This document shows, piece after piece, positions 17,993 to 26,419 of a stretch of DNA of 64,000 nt. Below the pieces are notes generated by a model. That model saw only the letters and a list, made by a program, of their open reading frames with translations, searched no databases and was not told where the DNA came from. This DNA comes from an uncultured Tenacibaculum sp. (GTDB taxonomy: Bacteria; Bacteroidota; Bacteroidia; Flavobacteriales; Flavobacteriaceae). The stretch spans positions 120,777 through 184,776 of the forward strand of contig CANMJA010000006.1 of the NCBI GenBank assembly GCA_947498055.1, in the 5' to 3' direction. Numbering within the stretch: the first letter of the stretch is position 1; each line of letters opens with the position of its first letter. Both the position numbers and the translations under genes were made by a program.

Positions 17993-18008
17993 TTATATAT
18001 ACTATTTT

Positions 18009-18455
18009 TTAATGTATGGATATATAAATATCAACTTCTGCATCCATAGGATTCATTGCTTTTTCACCATACACTTCAAAATCAGCAATATATTTTCTAT
18101 CTAACTTTGTTCCCCATATTTCTAACCACTTTTTATACACAATATTATCTTTTAAATTTCCTTTAGTTGAAAATTTAGTGTAATTACTTTTAGGTATTTC
18201 AATTCCAATCATTCCTTTAGGTATCTCTTCTAAAGAAGTTACTTTACAGCCTAGAATAGTGTCATACTTGCCTGTATAATCTGTTTCATAATTTGTATAC
18301 ACACCATACACTGTATTGTCTATTTTATTAAGTATGCTTTTGGAAGTAAACTGCTCCCATAATTCAGGAATATCAGTAGCTGCCTGCATGTTTTCATTCG
18401 TAGTTCTTACAGAAATCCCTATCATTTTAAAAGATTCGATTTGTACTGTTTTCAT
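18009..18455 (-). CDS. GyrI-like / effector-binding domain protein
   Basis: A 148-residue protein made only of the small-molecule-binding fold found at the C-terminus of AraC/MerR activators and in GyrI/SbmC. Typical features are the ESFKMIGISVRTTNE opening, IPELWEQF, VYGVYTNYETDYTGKYDTILGC and the ending DFEVYGEKAM(x)MDAEVDIYISI. It has no DNA-binding domain. Such proteins bind hydrophobic or cationic compounds, or inhibit gyrase. It lies just downstream of a WYL-type regulator, but an exact -7 element at 18478-18485 gives it its own promoter. Confidence 0.85.
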   Translation of the reverse strand: MKTVQIESFKMIGISVRTTNENMQAATDIPELWEQFTSKSILNKIDNTVYGVYTNYETDYTGKYDTILGCKVTSLEEIPKGMIGIEIPKSNYTKFSTKGNLKDNIVYKKWLEIWGTKLDRKYIADFEVYGEKAMNPMDAEVDIYISIH

Positions 18456-18477
18456 GATCTGTTTTTTAATTATTGTA

Positions 18478-18485
18478 CAAATCTA
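18478..18485 (-). promoter_or_regulatory. -7 element of the GyrI-like gene
   Basis: Read on the minus strand this is TAGATTTG, an exact consensus match, 22 nt before the ATG and a few bases past the end of the preceding WYL regulator gene. Confidence 0.6.
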
Positions 18486-18493
18486 TACATGCT

Positions 18494-19216
18494 TTATGTC
18501 AAAGGTGTGTCAGGTGTGTTAGAATATTTTGATCTACAAATTTCAAAATATTCTTGAAGTGTTATTGGATGTTTCTCAAAATTTTCATTTAATACAGTTA
18601 GCTTCTGAATTAAATCTAATCTAAAAACTCTAAAATCTTTTCGTAATTTACAAACAGCTATTAGTAACCAATTCTCATTGGTACTATATACTGCAAAAGG
18701 CTCTATTATTCTTTTTGTTTCTTTGTTTTTAAGAGATTTATACTCTATTTCTAAAAGATTAAAACTGGTAATTGCAGATTGAATTTTAATTAAATAATTA
18801 CTTGTTTTTTCATTTTCGAAATTATTTCTAAATACAATTCTTTCCGACAATAATTCTATTTTCTCTTTTTGTGAGTGCTTTAATACCGATTTTATTTTTG
18901 TTACTGCATTTGTATAATGCTTAATTAAAGATTCGTCTTTATTTTTACTAATTAAATTTGCCGCAGTAATAAGTGCACTAGCTTCTTCTTCGGAAAACAA
19001 TACTGGAGGTAAATAAAAACCTTCCATTAATGAATATCCTTTTCCTTCTTGTGTATATATTGGAACACCAGAAGCTTCTAAAGTTCTTATATCTCTATAA
19101 ATAGTTCGTATACTGACTTTGTATTTTTCTGCAAGTTGAGAAGCGGTAACTATTTTCTTAGATTGTAATTGTATAACTATAGAAGTTAATCTAGAAATTC
19201 TTGGTTTAGACTCCAT
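18494..19216 (-). CDS. YafY-type HTH and WYL domain transcriptional regulator
   Basis: A 240-residue regulator. Residues about 5-58 form a winged HTH (RLTSIVIQLQSKKIVTASQ, then KYKVSIRTIYRDIRTLEASG). GVPIYTQEGKGYSLMEGFYLPP is the standard YafY linker. A WYL ligand-binding domain covers about 140-225 (IEYKSLKNKETKRIIEPFAVYSTNENWLLIAVC), with WLLIA in place of WYLIA. WYL regulators sense small ligands, sometimes single-stranded nucleic acid. The gene overlaps the preceding ceramidase-like gene by 11 bp, so it is translated as part of that operon, and it may control it or the adjacent GyrI-like gene (inference). Confidence 0.88.
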   Translation of the reverse strand: MESKPRISRLTSIVIQLQSKKIVTASQLAEKYKVSIRTIYRDIRTLEASGVPIYTQEGKGYSLMEGFYLPPVLFSEEEASALITAANLISKNKDESLIKHYTNAVTKIKSVLKHSQKEKIELLSERIVFRNNFENEKTSNYLIKIQSAITSFNLLEIEYKSLKNKETKRIIEPFAVYSTNENWLLIAVCKLRKDFRVFRLDLIQKLTVLNENFEKHPITLQEYFEICRSKYSNTPDTPLT

Positions 19217-19904
19217 CTTGTTCTTTCTTATCTAAATAAATATAATATAGTAAAAAAAAGACAGCTATACCACCAAAGGTATGCCACAACCAATGCGTTC
19301 CCATTGGTAAAACAGGCTTTAAATCTCCTCTTACTACCAAATTATCTAATGATCTAAAAGTGACAGCTATTGCAAAAATTAAAAAACCTAAAAATATATA
19401 TTTACTATTTTTCCATTGGGTTATATATGCATACCAAATAAATGGTATTATTACTGTTACTGCTGTTATTCCGTAACCAAAAGAGATTCTGTGAGTATTT
19501 GGTATAGGTAAAAATCTTGGTAAAATTGAAATAGATAAAAGTCCAAAAAATAATAGAAGCCTTTTCCACCATTTCTTTTTAATTTTACCTATAAAATAGA
19601 TGATGCCTCCAAGACATACAAGCATTATTGGTAATCCATCTAAAATTAACCATATTTGATGGCTTCTAGTGCCATGATACATGGTTCCGCCTATCCAACT
19701 TATAAATATAACTGGTATAGCAAACAGAAAGAAAGGATGTTTTTTAGGCGTTTTATATATTTTATTTCCAAAATAAATTAGCATTATTAAGAAAATAAGA
19801 TTGCTAAATGTATTAAATGGCTCTACAGGTAATCTTCCTTCTATCGTTTCTTGATAAATGGTTCCTGTATCGTTTGGAAATTTTTGTAAATAACTAAATA
19901 ACAT
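19206..19904 (-). CDS. Ceramidase-like (CREST) membrane protein
   Basis: A 232-residue protein with about seven hydrophobic helices. The conserved polar residues fit the CREST superfamily, particularly alkaline-ceramidase-like proteins: Glu/Asn-rich entry FNTFSN (Asn31, Ser34, Asn35), MYHGTRS with His77, ILDGLP with Asp89, and THWLWH with His204 and His208. In known ceramidases three His, one Asp and one Ser bind a catalytic zinc inside the membrane. Hydrolysis of an amide lipid is therefore plausible, since Bacteroidota make sphingolipid-type and amino-acid lipids, but the substrate is not shown. It overlaps its upstream (Sua5) and downstream (WYL) neighbours by 11 bp each. Confidence 0.75.
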   Translation of the reverse strand: MLFSYLQKFPNDTGTIYQETIEGRLPVEPFNTFSNLIFLIMLIYFGNKIYKTPKKHPFFLFAIPVIFISWIGGTMYHGTRSHQIWLILDGLPIMLVCLGGIIYFIGKIKKKWWKRLLLFFGLLSISILPRFLPIPNTHRISFGYGITAVTVIIPFIWYAYITQWKNSKYIFLGFLIFAIAVTFRSLDNLVVRGDLKPVLPMGTHWLWHTFGGIAVFFLLYYIYLDKKEQDGV

Positions 19905-20514
19905 TTATATCTCCTTTTCCTTCTCTTACAATTTCTGGTTCTTCTGTGGTTAAATCTATGACTGTAGATGCATAGTTATCTCCATACCCACCATCTATAA
20001 CAACATCTACTAAATTTTGCCATTTTTCAAAAATCAGTTCTGGGTCTGTTGTGTATTCAATTACTTCATCTTCATCATGTATAGATGTAGATACAATAGG
20101 ATTTCCTAATTGTTTAACAATAGTTCTTGCAATGGTATTATCTGGTACTCGTATACCTACTGTTTTTTTCTTTTTAAATGCTTTAGGTAAATTAGTATTA
20201 CCTGGAAGAATAAAAGTATAAGGCCCAGGTAAAGCTCTTTTCAATATTTTATATACTGGCGTATCTATTTGTTTTACATAATCTGATAAATGACTTAAAT
20301 CGTTACAAACAAAAGAAAAATTAGCTTTCTCTAATTTTACCCCTTTAATTCTAGCTACTTTTTCCATAGCCTTATTGTTTGTTATATCACAACCTAAACC
20401 ATAGACAGTATCTGTAGGATAAATAATAAGACCTCCGTTTTGTAAAACTTTTACAACCTTTTCAATCTCTTTAGGATTCGGATTATCATTATAAATTTTT
20501 ATAAACTGTGCCAT
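19894..20514 (-). CDS. L-threonylcarbamoyladenylate synthase (Sua5/YciO/YrdC family)
   Basis: A 206-residue cytoplasmic enzyme. The YrdC fold is recognised from VVKVLQNGGLIIYPTDTVYGLGCD, then RIKGVKLEKANFSFVC, ALPGPYTFILPG and VGIRVPDNTIARTI. It makes threonylcarbamoyl-AMP from Thr, bicarbonate and ATP for t6A formation on tRNA. It lacks the C-terminal Sua5 domain, so it is YrdC/YciO-length. It is the first gene of a tightly overlapping operon with the ceramidase-like and WYL genes. An exact -7 element lies 4 nt before its ATG. Confidence 0.9.
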   Translation of the reverse strand: MAQFIKIYNDNPNPKEIEKVVKVLQNGGLIIYPTDTVYGLGCDITNNKAMEKVARIKGVKLEKANFSFVCNDLSHLSDYVKQIDTPVYKILKRALPGPYTFILPGNTNLPKAFKKKKTVGIRVPDNTIARTIVKQLGNPIVSTSIHDEDEVIEYTTDPELIFEKWQNLVDVVIDGGYGDNYASTVIDLTTEEPEIVREGKGDINVI

Positions 20515-20518
20515 TTTA

Positions 20519-20526
20519 CAAATCTA
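20519..20526 (-). promoter_or_regulatory. -7 element four bases before the Sua5-family gene
   Basis: The minus strand reads TAGATTTG, then TAAA, then ATG. The site also lies just beyond the terminator of the upstream response-regulator gene, so it must drive the three-gene operon by itself. Confidence 0.65.
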
Positions 20527-20535
20527 CTCTATAAT

Positions 20536-20570
20536 AAAAAACTTCTAACGTAAAATGTTAGAAGTTTTTT
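20536..20570 (-). terminator. Terminator of the two-component operon
   Basis: A perfect 14-bp stem (AAAAAACTTCTAAC with its complement) has a 7-nt loop and a T run on the minus strand, 16 bp past the response-regulator stop. Confidence 0.9.
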
Positions 20571-20585
20571 ATTCTTATTAAGTAA

Positions 20586-21287
20586 TTATGCTTCACTATC
20601 AATTAATCGAAAGCCTTCACCATGAATATTTAAAATTTCGACACTTTCATCTAATTTTAAATACTTTCTCAACTTTGCAATGTACACATCCATGCTTCGA
20701 GAAGTAAAATAATTATCATCTCTCCATATTTTCGTTAATGCTAATTCTCTTGGCATTAAATCGTTTTTATGCACAGCAAGCATTCTCAATAATTTACTTT
20801 CTTTTGGTGATAATTTTTGCGCTTCATCTCCATTAAAAGATAAATGACGTAATTTAGAATTGAATGCAAATTTTCCAATTACAAACTCGAATTGATCGTC
20901 ATCTTTAGATTTCTCTGTTTCTTTACGTTGTAAAATAGCTTTTATTTTATGCAACAAAACTTCTGAATCAAAAGGTTTATTAAGATAATCATCAGCCCCC
21001 ACTTGATAACCTCTTAATACATCTTCTTTCATTGTTTTTGCTGTTAAGAAAATAATTGGCACTTCTTTGTTGGTAGCTCTAATATCTTGAGCTAAAGAAA
21101 AGCCATCTTTTCTTGGCATCATTACATCTAAAATACATAAATCGTATTCAGAATTTTTAAACATAATTAAACCTTCAATTCCGTCTTTAGCATGTGTTAC
21201 ATTGTAATCATTTAATGCTAAATAATCTTTTAAGACTGTTCCGAAGTTTGGATCGTCTTCAACTAATAAAATTTTTCTTGTACCCAT
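20586..21287 (-). CDS. OmpR-family response regulator (RprY-like)
   Basis: A 233-residue two-component regulator. The receiver domain (1-125) has the acidic pair Asp11/Asp12, phospho-acceptor Asp54 in CILDVMMP, and Lys104 in NKPFD. The C-terminal winged helix (about 135-230) shows KLSPKESKLLRMLAVHKNDLMPR and SRSMDVYIAKLRKYL. It resembles RprY of Bacteroides. It follows its kinase gene by 14 bp. Targets are unknown. Confidence 0.92.
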   Translation of the reverse strand: MGTRKILLVEDDPNFGTVLKDYLALNDYNVTHAKDGIEGLIMFKNSEYDLCILDVMMPRKDGFSLAQDIRATNKEVPIIFLTAKTMKEDVLRGYQVGADDYLNKPFDSEVLLHKIKAILQRKETEKSKDDDQFEFVIGKFAFNSKLRHLSFNGDEAQKLSPKESKLLRMLAVHKNDLMPRELALTKIWRDDNYFTSRSMDVYIAKLRKYLKLDESVEILNIHGEGFRLIDSEA

Positions 21288-21301
21288 TGTTGCCCTTCAA
21301 T

Positions 21302-22870
21302 TTATATTAATGGTATTTTTACTGTAAATGTACTTCCTTTACCTTTTTCACTTTCAACATGTACAGTTCCATGGTGACTATCGACAATTTCTTTTACATA
21401 TGCCAATCCTAAACCATGTCCCTTCACATTATGAATATTTCCTTTATGTTCTCGATAAAATTTATCAAACACATATTTTTGAGCGTTTTTACTCATTCCT
21501 ATTCCTTCATCTTTTATTTTAAAGATGAAATATTTATTTGTACTTTCTGTATACACATCTATTTTTGGTGCTTCTTCAGAGTATTTAATAGCGTTTTCTA
21601 ACATGTTTACAATTACATTTGTTAAATGAAATTGATTTCCTAATACTTCTGATGAAATTGCTTTAAAATATGTACTTATTTTTCCTCCTTTATCTGAAAC
21701 TAATAAAGTAACGTGTTCTACTGCTTCTTCTATTATGTCGTGTGCTTCTACTGCTTCTTTACTAATTTCTATCTGATTTTTTTCTAACTTAGAGATTCTC
21801 AGTACGTTTTCTACTTGTCCGTGCATCCTTTTATTTTCATCTCTAATCATTTTCACATATCGTTTTACCTTCTCTTCATCATTAATTATCTTAGGATTTT
21901 TTATTGCATCTAATGCCAAATTAATAGTAGCAATAGGTGTTTTAAATTCATGCGTCATATTATTGATAAAATCTGTTTTTATTTCAGATATTTTTTTCTG
22001 ACGTATTAATTGATATAATGATGTTGAAAACGCTGCAATAATTATTCCAATAAAGAATAATGACAACAGCAACATCTTCATCATACCCGATAATAAACTT
22101 TTCTTTTCGTTAGGAAACGATATGTATAATTTATATTTACTATTACCTTGATCATCTTCTAATAAAGGATAATGATAACTATTCGCTTCATCTATTTTAA
22201 AATATCCTGATTTAATTGGAGTTGCTAAACCGCCTTCGTAAACTCCAAATTTAAATTCTTGACGAATATTTCTCTTACCCAATTCATCTCTTAACGTATT
22301 ATCTAATTCTCTATTACTAAACCTCTTATGAATAGGTGTATGCCTCTGACTTTGTCTAAATAAATCTTCAAACTGTTTCTTTTGTAAACTAGGATATTCC
22401 ATATACTTAGAAAACCTATTCTCCCCTTCAAAATCTTTATAATCTTTATCATCAGAACCATATGTTTTGGTATACATAAAATCTTCTTTTCCTGTAAACC
22501 TCTTAATTATTACAGTATCATTATTAACAAAATCTACTGGTATTTTAAAATTTTCTTCCAAAATTGTTGCTCCAAATGTAAATTTTTGCTTACTTACTGT
22601 ATCTATTTGCTGAAATAAATAGTTTTTTATTTCAGCACTGGTTCTAAATTGATTCCCTTCAAAAAACTCTTTATGTTTTTCTTGAAATTCATTGTACTCT
22701 CTTTCCTTTATCCTTTCAGATGTTTTGGCCAAGGCAATTGTTACATTACCCTCAAATTCAAGCTGTTTACTTTTAACTGCATCTTTAACCCAGTATAATT
22801 GCACTGCAATTATTCCAATTAAAGAAACACTCATTAGTACCACAATCACAATAAAGATTCTCCTTCCCAT
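21302..22870 (-). CDS. Sensor histidine kinase (RprX-like)
   Basis: A 522-residue membrane kinase. Transmembrane segments lie at about 5-27 and 263-285 and enclose a ~235-residue periplasmic sensor without a recognised fold. HisKA carries His307 in MTHEFKTPIATI, and the HATPase domain has the N box (NMLENAIKY), GIGMSKN and GHGLGLAYVKEI. There is no clear HAMP domain. It is first in the operon with the response regulator, and its -7 element sits 4 nt before the ATG. The signal sensed is unknown. Confidence 0.92.
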   Translation of the reverse strand: MGRRIFIVIVVLMSVSLIGIIAVQLYWVKDAVKSKQLEFEGNVTIALAKTSERIKEREYNEFQEKHKEFFEGNQFRTSAEIKNYLFQQIDTVSKQKFTFGATILEENFKIPVDFVNNDTVIIKRFTGKEDFMYTKTYGSDDKDYKDFEGENRFSKYMEYPSLQKKQFEDLFRQSQRHTPIHKRFSNRELDNTLRDELGKRNIRQEFKFGVYEGGLATPIKSGYFKIDEANSYHYPLLEDDQGNSKYKLYISFPNEKKSLLSGMMKMLLLSLFFIGIIIAAFSTSLYQLIRQKKISEIKTDFINNMTHEFKTPIATINLALDAIKNPKIINDEEKVKRYVKMIRDENKRMHGQVENVLRISKLEKNQIEISKEAVEAHDIIEEAVEHVTLLVSDKGGKISTYFKAISSEVLGNQFHLTNVIVNMLENAIKYSEEAPKIDVYTESTNKYFIFKIKDEGIGMSKNAQKYVFDKFYREHKGNIHNVKGHGLGLAYVKEIVDSHHGTVHVESEKGKGSTFTVKIPLI

Positions 22871-22874
22871 TAAT

Positions 22875-22882
22875 CAAATGTA
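22875..22882 (-). promoter_or_regulatory. -7 element four bases before the histidine kinase
   Basis: The minus strand reads TACATTTG followed by ATTA and the ATG, the same arrangement as at the uvrB, HsdR-N-like and Sua5-family genes. Confidence 0.65.
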
Positions 22883-22991
22883 CTTTAATAAGCTATAGCG
22901 AAAAATGCTTTTAACTTAGATTAACAAAGATAGTGTGTTTTTAAGAAAATTTTAAGAAAAGTGTTAAGATATCAACAAGGTAATACTACTT

Positions 22992-23570
22992 TTATGTTAA
23001 TTTATTATGAATTCTCCTCACAAACCCTTCCGCTTGTTTAAGTTTCAGATTATGAATCACATAATTAGATTGTAGTATTTTTTTAGTATCGCTCCATTGA
23101 TTTTTCATTCTACTTATCACAGCTTCTCTTGATATGTTATCTCTTTTTATAACTCTTTCAATTCGAAGATCAATTGGTGCTGTAACAGTTATAATTTTAT
23201 GACATAAGTTATCACTTCCATTTTCAAATAAAATAGCATTTTCATAAAGTATGTAATCTTTTTCTTTATGTTTTTCTTGAAATTCTTGTAAATGTTTAAA
23301 AACTACAGGATGCACTATTGCATTTAAAATTTTTAGTTTCTCTTTATCATTAAATACAATATTAGATAAATAAGTTCTATTTAATTCTTCATTTACATAA
23401 GCTTCAGATGAAAATTCTTTTATAATTTCATTTTTAATAACCGAAGAAGTCACCATTAGTTTTTTTGCTTCTTGATCTGCAAAATAAACAGCTACATTCT
23501 TATTCTTAGCAAACAATTTTACTATCGTAGTTTTACCACTTCCAATACCTCCTGTAATTCCTATTAACAT
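22992..23570 (-). CDS. coaE: Dephospho-CoA kinase
   Basis: A 192-residue P-loop kinase that phosphorylates dephospho-CoA in the last step of coenzyme A synthesis. Visible features are the Walker A GITGGIGSGKTT at residues 4-15, YFADQEAKKLM as the CoA-binding segment, NAIVHPVVFKHL and the lid RVIKRDNISREAVISRM. Length is normal for the family. It follows the YbbR-like gene by 3 bp. Confidence 0.93.
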   Translation of the reverse strand: MLIGITGGIGSGKTTIVKLFAKNKNVAVYFADQEAKKLMVTSSVIKNEIIKEFSSEAYVNEELNRTYLSNIVFNDKEKLKILNAIVHPVVFKHLQEFQEKHKEKDYILYENAILFENGSDNLCHKIITVTAPIDLRIERVIKRDNISREAVISRMKNQWSDTKKILQSNYVIHNLKLKQAEGFVRRIHNKLT

Positions 23571-23573
23571 ATT

Positions 23574-24509
23574 TTATTTATGAATTAAAAAATCTATTTT
23601 CTTCGGAGTTATTCTAACAGAAGAAATTAGTTCTGGTGATTTCTGTAACCTAGGAACTAAATAATCTATATTAGCTTCTTTAGTTTTGTTGTAATCACAT
23701 GTTACTTTAAATAAATCGGCTGTTATTTTATTGTAATTTTTTAAACCTACTCTGTAGGTTATCTTTACTTTTTTAGGAAAAGTATTAAAAACTACATTTT
23801 TTGGAGTATTTTCTATTTCTATAGGTATTTCAAAACTTCCTTCTGTAAATTTATCTACTTTTACATTAATACCTACTAAAGAATGACTCATTTTAACATC
23901 TTTTGTACCTTCTGGAAGCTTCAATGGTAGCTGATTGCTGATATCTTCATTAAGATCTTTGAACTCTTTTTTTTCTGTTCTTATAGATTGTATTTTATCT
24001 ATCTGAAGCTCTGGCCCAGAAATTAAAATACTATCTGGTGACACTACAATTTCTTCCAATCCAAACCCTATTTTATAATTAAGGCTCACATTGGGTATTA
24101 TAGCTATTTTTTTTGTTTTAAGTGTTCCTAATTTAAAATGAATGGTATCTTTTATTATCTCCATTAATTCTAAACCAGATCTTAATTGATTTTGTATTTC
24201 TCTTTTCTTCGTTTCTGTTAATAAATAAAAATCTGATTCGTTTTTACTTTTTAACTTATCTATTAAAAAACTTAATTTTTTACTACTAAAATTAGCGCCA
24301 AGAAGCTTAAATCCATTTCCTTTTACTAAAAATTTCATTTTGTTATCTGGTGCTTCTTGTAGAATTTTATCTTGAGGCAATTTATCGAAAGTAACATAAT
24401 AGGTAATCTTAGTGGTATATTCTTTAGACAAATTAATTAACAACCACATTAAAAATGAAGTTATTAAAAAACCAAAAAAAACCTTGGGTATGTTTATTAA
24501 TTTATTCAA
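23574..24509 (-). CDS. YbbR-like (CdaR-type) domain protein
   Basis: A 311-residue protein with one N-terminal membrane anchor (about 8-27, FFGFLITSFLMWLLINLSK) and an exported part with repeated YbbR-like beta domains (VSPDSILISGPELQIDKIQSIRT is the clearest). In Firmicutes such proteins regulate the c-di-AMP cyclase CdaA. No cyclase gene is adjacent here, and in Bacteroidota this gene commonly sits next to coaE, so that link is uncertain. It is the first gene after the yajC terminator and is co-oriented with coaE. Confidence 0.8.
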   Translation of the reverse strand: MNKLINIPKVFFGFLITSFLMWLLINLSKEYTTKITYYVTFDKLPQDKILQEAPDNKMKFLVKGNGFKLLGANFSSKKLSFLIDKLKSKNESDFYLLTETKKREIQNQLRSGLELMEIIKDTIHFKLGTLKTKKIAIIPNVSLNYKIGFGLEEIVVSPDSILISGPELQIDKIQSIRTEKKEFKDLNEDISNQLPLKLPEGTKDVKMSHSLVGINVKVDKFTEGSFEIPIEIENTPKNVVFNTFPKKVKITYRVGLKNYNKITADLFKVTCDYNKTKEANIDYLVPRLQKSPELISSVRITPKKIDFLIHK

Positions 24510-24530
24510 TAGGTAATTATTAAAAAGAAA

Positions 24531-24552
24531 AAAGTGAGCAAATGCTCACTTT
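24531..24552 (-). terminator. Terminator after yajC
   Basis: AAAGTGAGC pairs with GCTCACTTT around a tight 4-nt loop, 20 bp past the yajC stop. It separates the nusB operon from the YbbR-coaE pair. Confidence 0.8.
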
Positions 24553-24571
24553 AAAATTATAAATAATATTT

Positions 24572-24880
24572 TTATTTCTCTAGAAATTTCTGCGACAACT
24601 CCATAGAAATTGCAGCTCTCTCAAATCTTATTTTTCCTGCTCCGGTTTCTATAACAACGGTATTATTTGTATCGTTAATTTCTGCTATTTTTCCGTGAAT
24701 ACCACTAGTTGTTACTACTTTAGTTCCTTTTTTTATCTCTGCTCTAAATTGTTTTTCTTTTTTTGCTTTTCTCCTTTGTGGTAAAATCATAAAAAAATAC
24801 ATCACCAAAAGAGCTCCAAACATAAAAATCATTCCTCTTTGATCAAAACCTCCTGCTTGTAAAAAAAATATTTTAAACAT
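24572..24880 (-). CDS. yajC: Preprotein translocase subunit YajC
   Basis: A 102-residue single-span membrane protein. The hydrophobic helix (about 18-34) ends in FFMILPQRRKAKKEK, the YajC hallmark, followed by the cytoplasmic GTKVVTTSGIHGKIAEI block. YajC associates with SecDF to assist protein export. Its start codon overlaps the stop of the DUF1573 gene by one base. Confidence 0.94.
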   Translation of the reverse strand: MFKIFFLQAGGFDQRGMIFMFGALLVMYFFMILPQRRKAKKEKQFRAEIKKGTKVVTTSGIHGKIAEINDTNNTVVIETGAGKIRFERAAISMELSQKFLEK

Positions 24881-25350
24881 TAACTTTTCTTTTTAGGCGT
24901 TACTAATCCTGAAACTTTTAATAACTCTTGACCTTTTACTGTATTTGTAAATAAAGTTACTGTTTTACTTTGCTTATTTGGTTTTCCAGAAGTATCAAAC
25001 TTAACTTGCACCTCTTTTGTTTCTCCTGGCTTTATAGGATCTTTCGGCCAAGTAGGAACTGTACACCCACAACTTGCTTTTGCATTTGTAATTACTAAAT
25101 CTGACTTTCCTGAATTTGTAACACTAAAAGAAGTCTCTACTTTAAACCCTTCGTCTACTGTTCCAAAATCATATTCTGTTTTATCGAAAGTTATTTCTGG
25201 TGCCCCAGCATTAATTTCTTGATCTCTTTTTTCTGCTTGTAATACATTATCTTTTTTAATTTTTGAAGCTGCATTACTTCCATTATTAGCACACGATACA
25301 AAAGCTAATACCGATGTTAAAATTGCTAATCTTATTACTATTTTTTTCAT
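24880..25350 (-). CDS. DUF1573 lipoprotein
   Basis: A 156-residue lipoprotein (Cys20 in AFVSCAN) whose body is one DUF1573 Ig-like domain: ITFDKTEYDFGTVDEG, TNSGKSDLVITNAKASCGCTVP and KPGETKEVQVKFDTSGK. The CGC motif is diagnostic for this Bacteroidota family. It is expected to face the periplasm. No molecular function is established. It sits between nusB and yajC in a compact operon. Confidence 0.9.
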   Translation of the reverse strand: MKKIVIRLAILTSVLAFVSCANNGSNAASKIKKDNVLQAEKRDQEINAGAPEITFDKTEYDFGTVDEGFKVETSFSVTNSGKSDLVITNAKASCGCTVPTWPKDPIKPGETKEVQVKFDTSGKPNKQSKTVTLFTNTVKGQELLKVSGLVTPKKKS

Positions 25351-25402
25351 TTTTATTTAAGTATATTGATATGTAAAAATAAACTTTTTTTTTCAGTTAA
25401 CT

Positions 25403-26341
25403 TTAAAGTAACCCTCTACCTATTTTTACCATCTTTTTTGTTTCATGGTAATCTTTAGATAATTTATCTAATACACCGTTAATAAAATAACCACTCTTAG
25501 TAGTAGAATAATCTTTAGCGAGCTCTATGTATTCGTTAATGGTTACTCTACTTGGTATAGATGGAAACTGTAAAAATTCTGTAATTGCCATTTTTAATAA
25601 AATCATATCAATATCGGCTATTCTATCTGTTTCCCAGTTAGGTGTTTTCTCTTTTATATCTTCATCATATTTATGTTTGTGCAACATCACTTTATTAAAT
25701 AAACTAGACACAAACCTTTTATCATCATCATCTTTATACAAACTACCTAAGACAAATACGTTTTGTTTTTTTTGCTTGTTTAATGTTTTAACTATCCATG
25801 TATTCACAAATGGTATATCATCTACCCAAGAAATCATAGTATCTTCAAAATAATCTGCTAACTTTTCATTTGGAGCTACTATTTCTTTAAAAAAGTTAAC
25901 TAAAAAAATTTGATCTTCATGATAAGAATCTTCAGGAGAACTCATATACTGCTTGTATAATTCGCTTTTTAACAAGTTATCCCATACGATTTTAACATAT
26001 TCGGTATTGATACTCCAATTATCCATTTTATGCAACGAAACATAACCTTCTAGGCTTACACTTGCTTTAATTTGGTTAAGTAGTTTGTTATTAACAAATT
26101 TAGTATTTGGATTTAAATCTTCTTTAGTTGCTAAAATTTTCTTTTTGGAAAGATCTATTTTTTTCTGTGCTAAATTTTGTACTTCAATTAACAATTGAAA
26201 ATTTAACACGTACAGATCAAACATTTTTTCAATACTAAATTTCAAGAATTTCTCTTCCTTGATCAAATCTGTATTTTGAGATTGCTGCATAGCATATACA
26301 GATTGCATTACTTTTAAACGAATATGTCTTCTATTAATCAT
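25403..26341 (-). CDS. nusB: Transcription antitermination factor NusB (long Bacteroidota form)
   Basis: A 312-residue protein whose C-terminal ~130 residues are the NusB fold (MLHKHKYDEDIKEKTPNWETDRIADIDMILLKMAITEFLQFPSIPS, and INEYIELAKDYSTTKSGYFINGVLD), preceded by a long helical extension characteristic of Bacteroidota NusB; the E. coli protein is only 139 residues. It assists rRNA antitermination together with NusE. I use ATG 26341 (MINRRHIR); a longer frame up to 26395 would read through the terminator of the upstream gene. It heads the nusB-DUF1573-yajC operon. Confidence 0.9.
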   Translation of the reverse strand: MINRRHIRLKVMQSVYAMQQSQNTDLIKEEKFLKFSIEKMFDLYVLNFQLLIEVQNLAQKKIDLSKKKILATKEDLNPNTKFVNNKLLNQIKASVSLEGYVSLHKMDNWSINTEYVKIVWDNLLKSELYKQYMSSPEDSYHEDQIFLVNFFKEIVAPNEKLADYFEDTMISWVDDIPFVNTWIVKTLNKQKKQNVFVLGSLYKDDDDKRFVSSLFNKVMLHKHKYDEDIKEKTPNWETDRIADIDMILLKMAITEFLQFPSIPSRVTINEYIELAKDYSTTKSGYFINGVLDKLSKDYHETKKMVKIGRGLL

Positions 26342-26361
26342 TATAATTAGGAACTTTAAAA

Positions 26362-26391
26362 AAGGCGATAAAGTAAATACTCTATCGCCTT
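26362..26391 (-). terminator. Terminator of the leucine dehydrogenase gene
   Basis: AAGGCGATA pairs with TATCGCCTT with a 12-nt loop, followed on the minus strand by a T run. It separates leucine dehydrogenase from nusB. Confidence 0.85.
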
Positions 26392-26419
26392 GCAAAAATA
26401 TAATTTTTATTGGTTCGTT

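Noticed and set aside
26342..26395. Longer NusB start at 26395
   Set aside because: It would read through the leucine dehydrogenase terminator hairpin.
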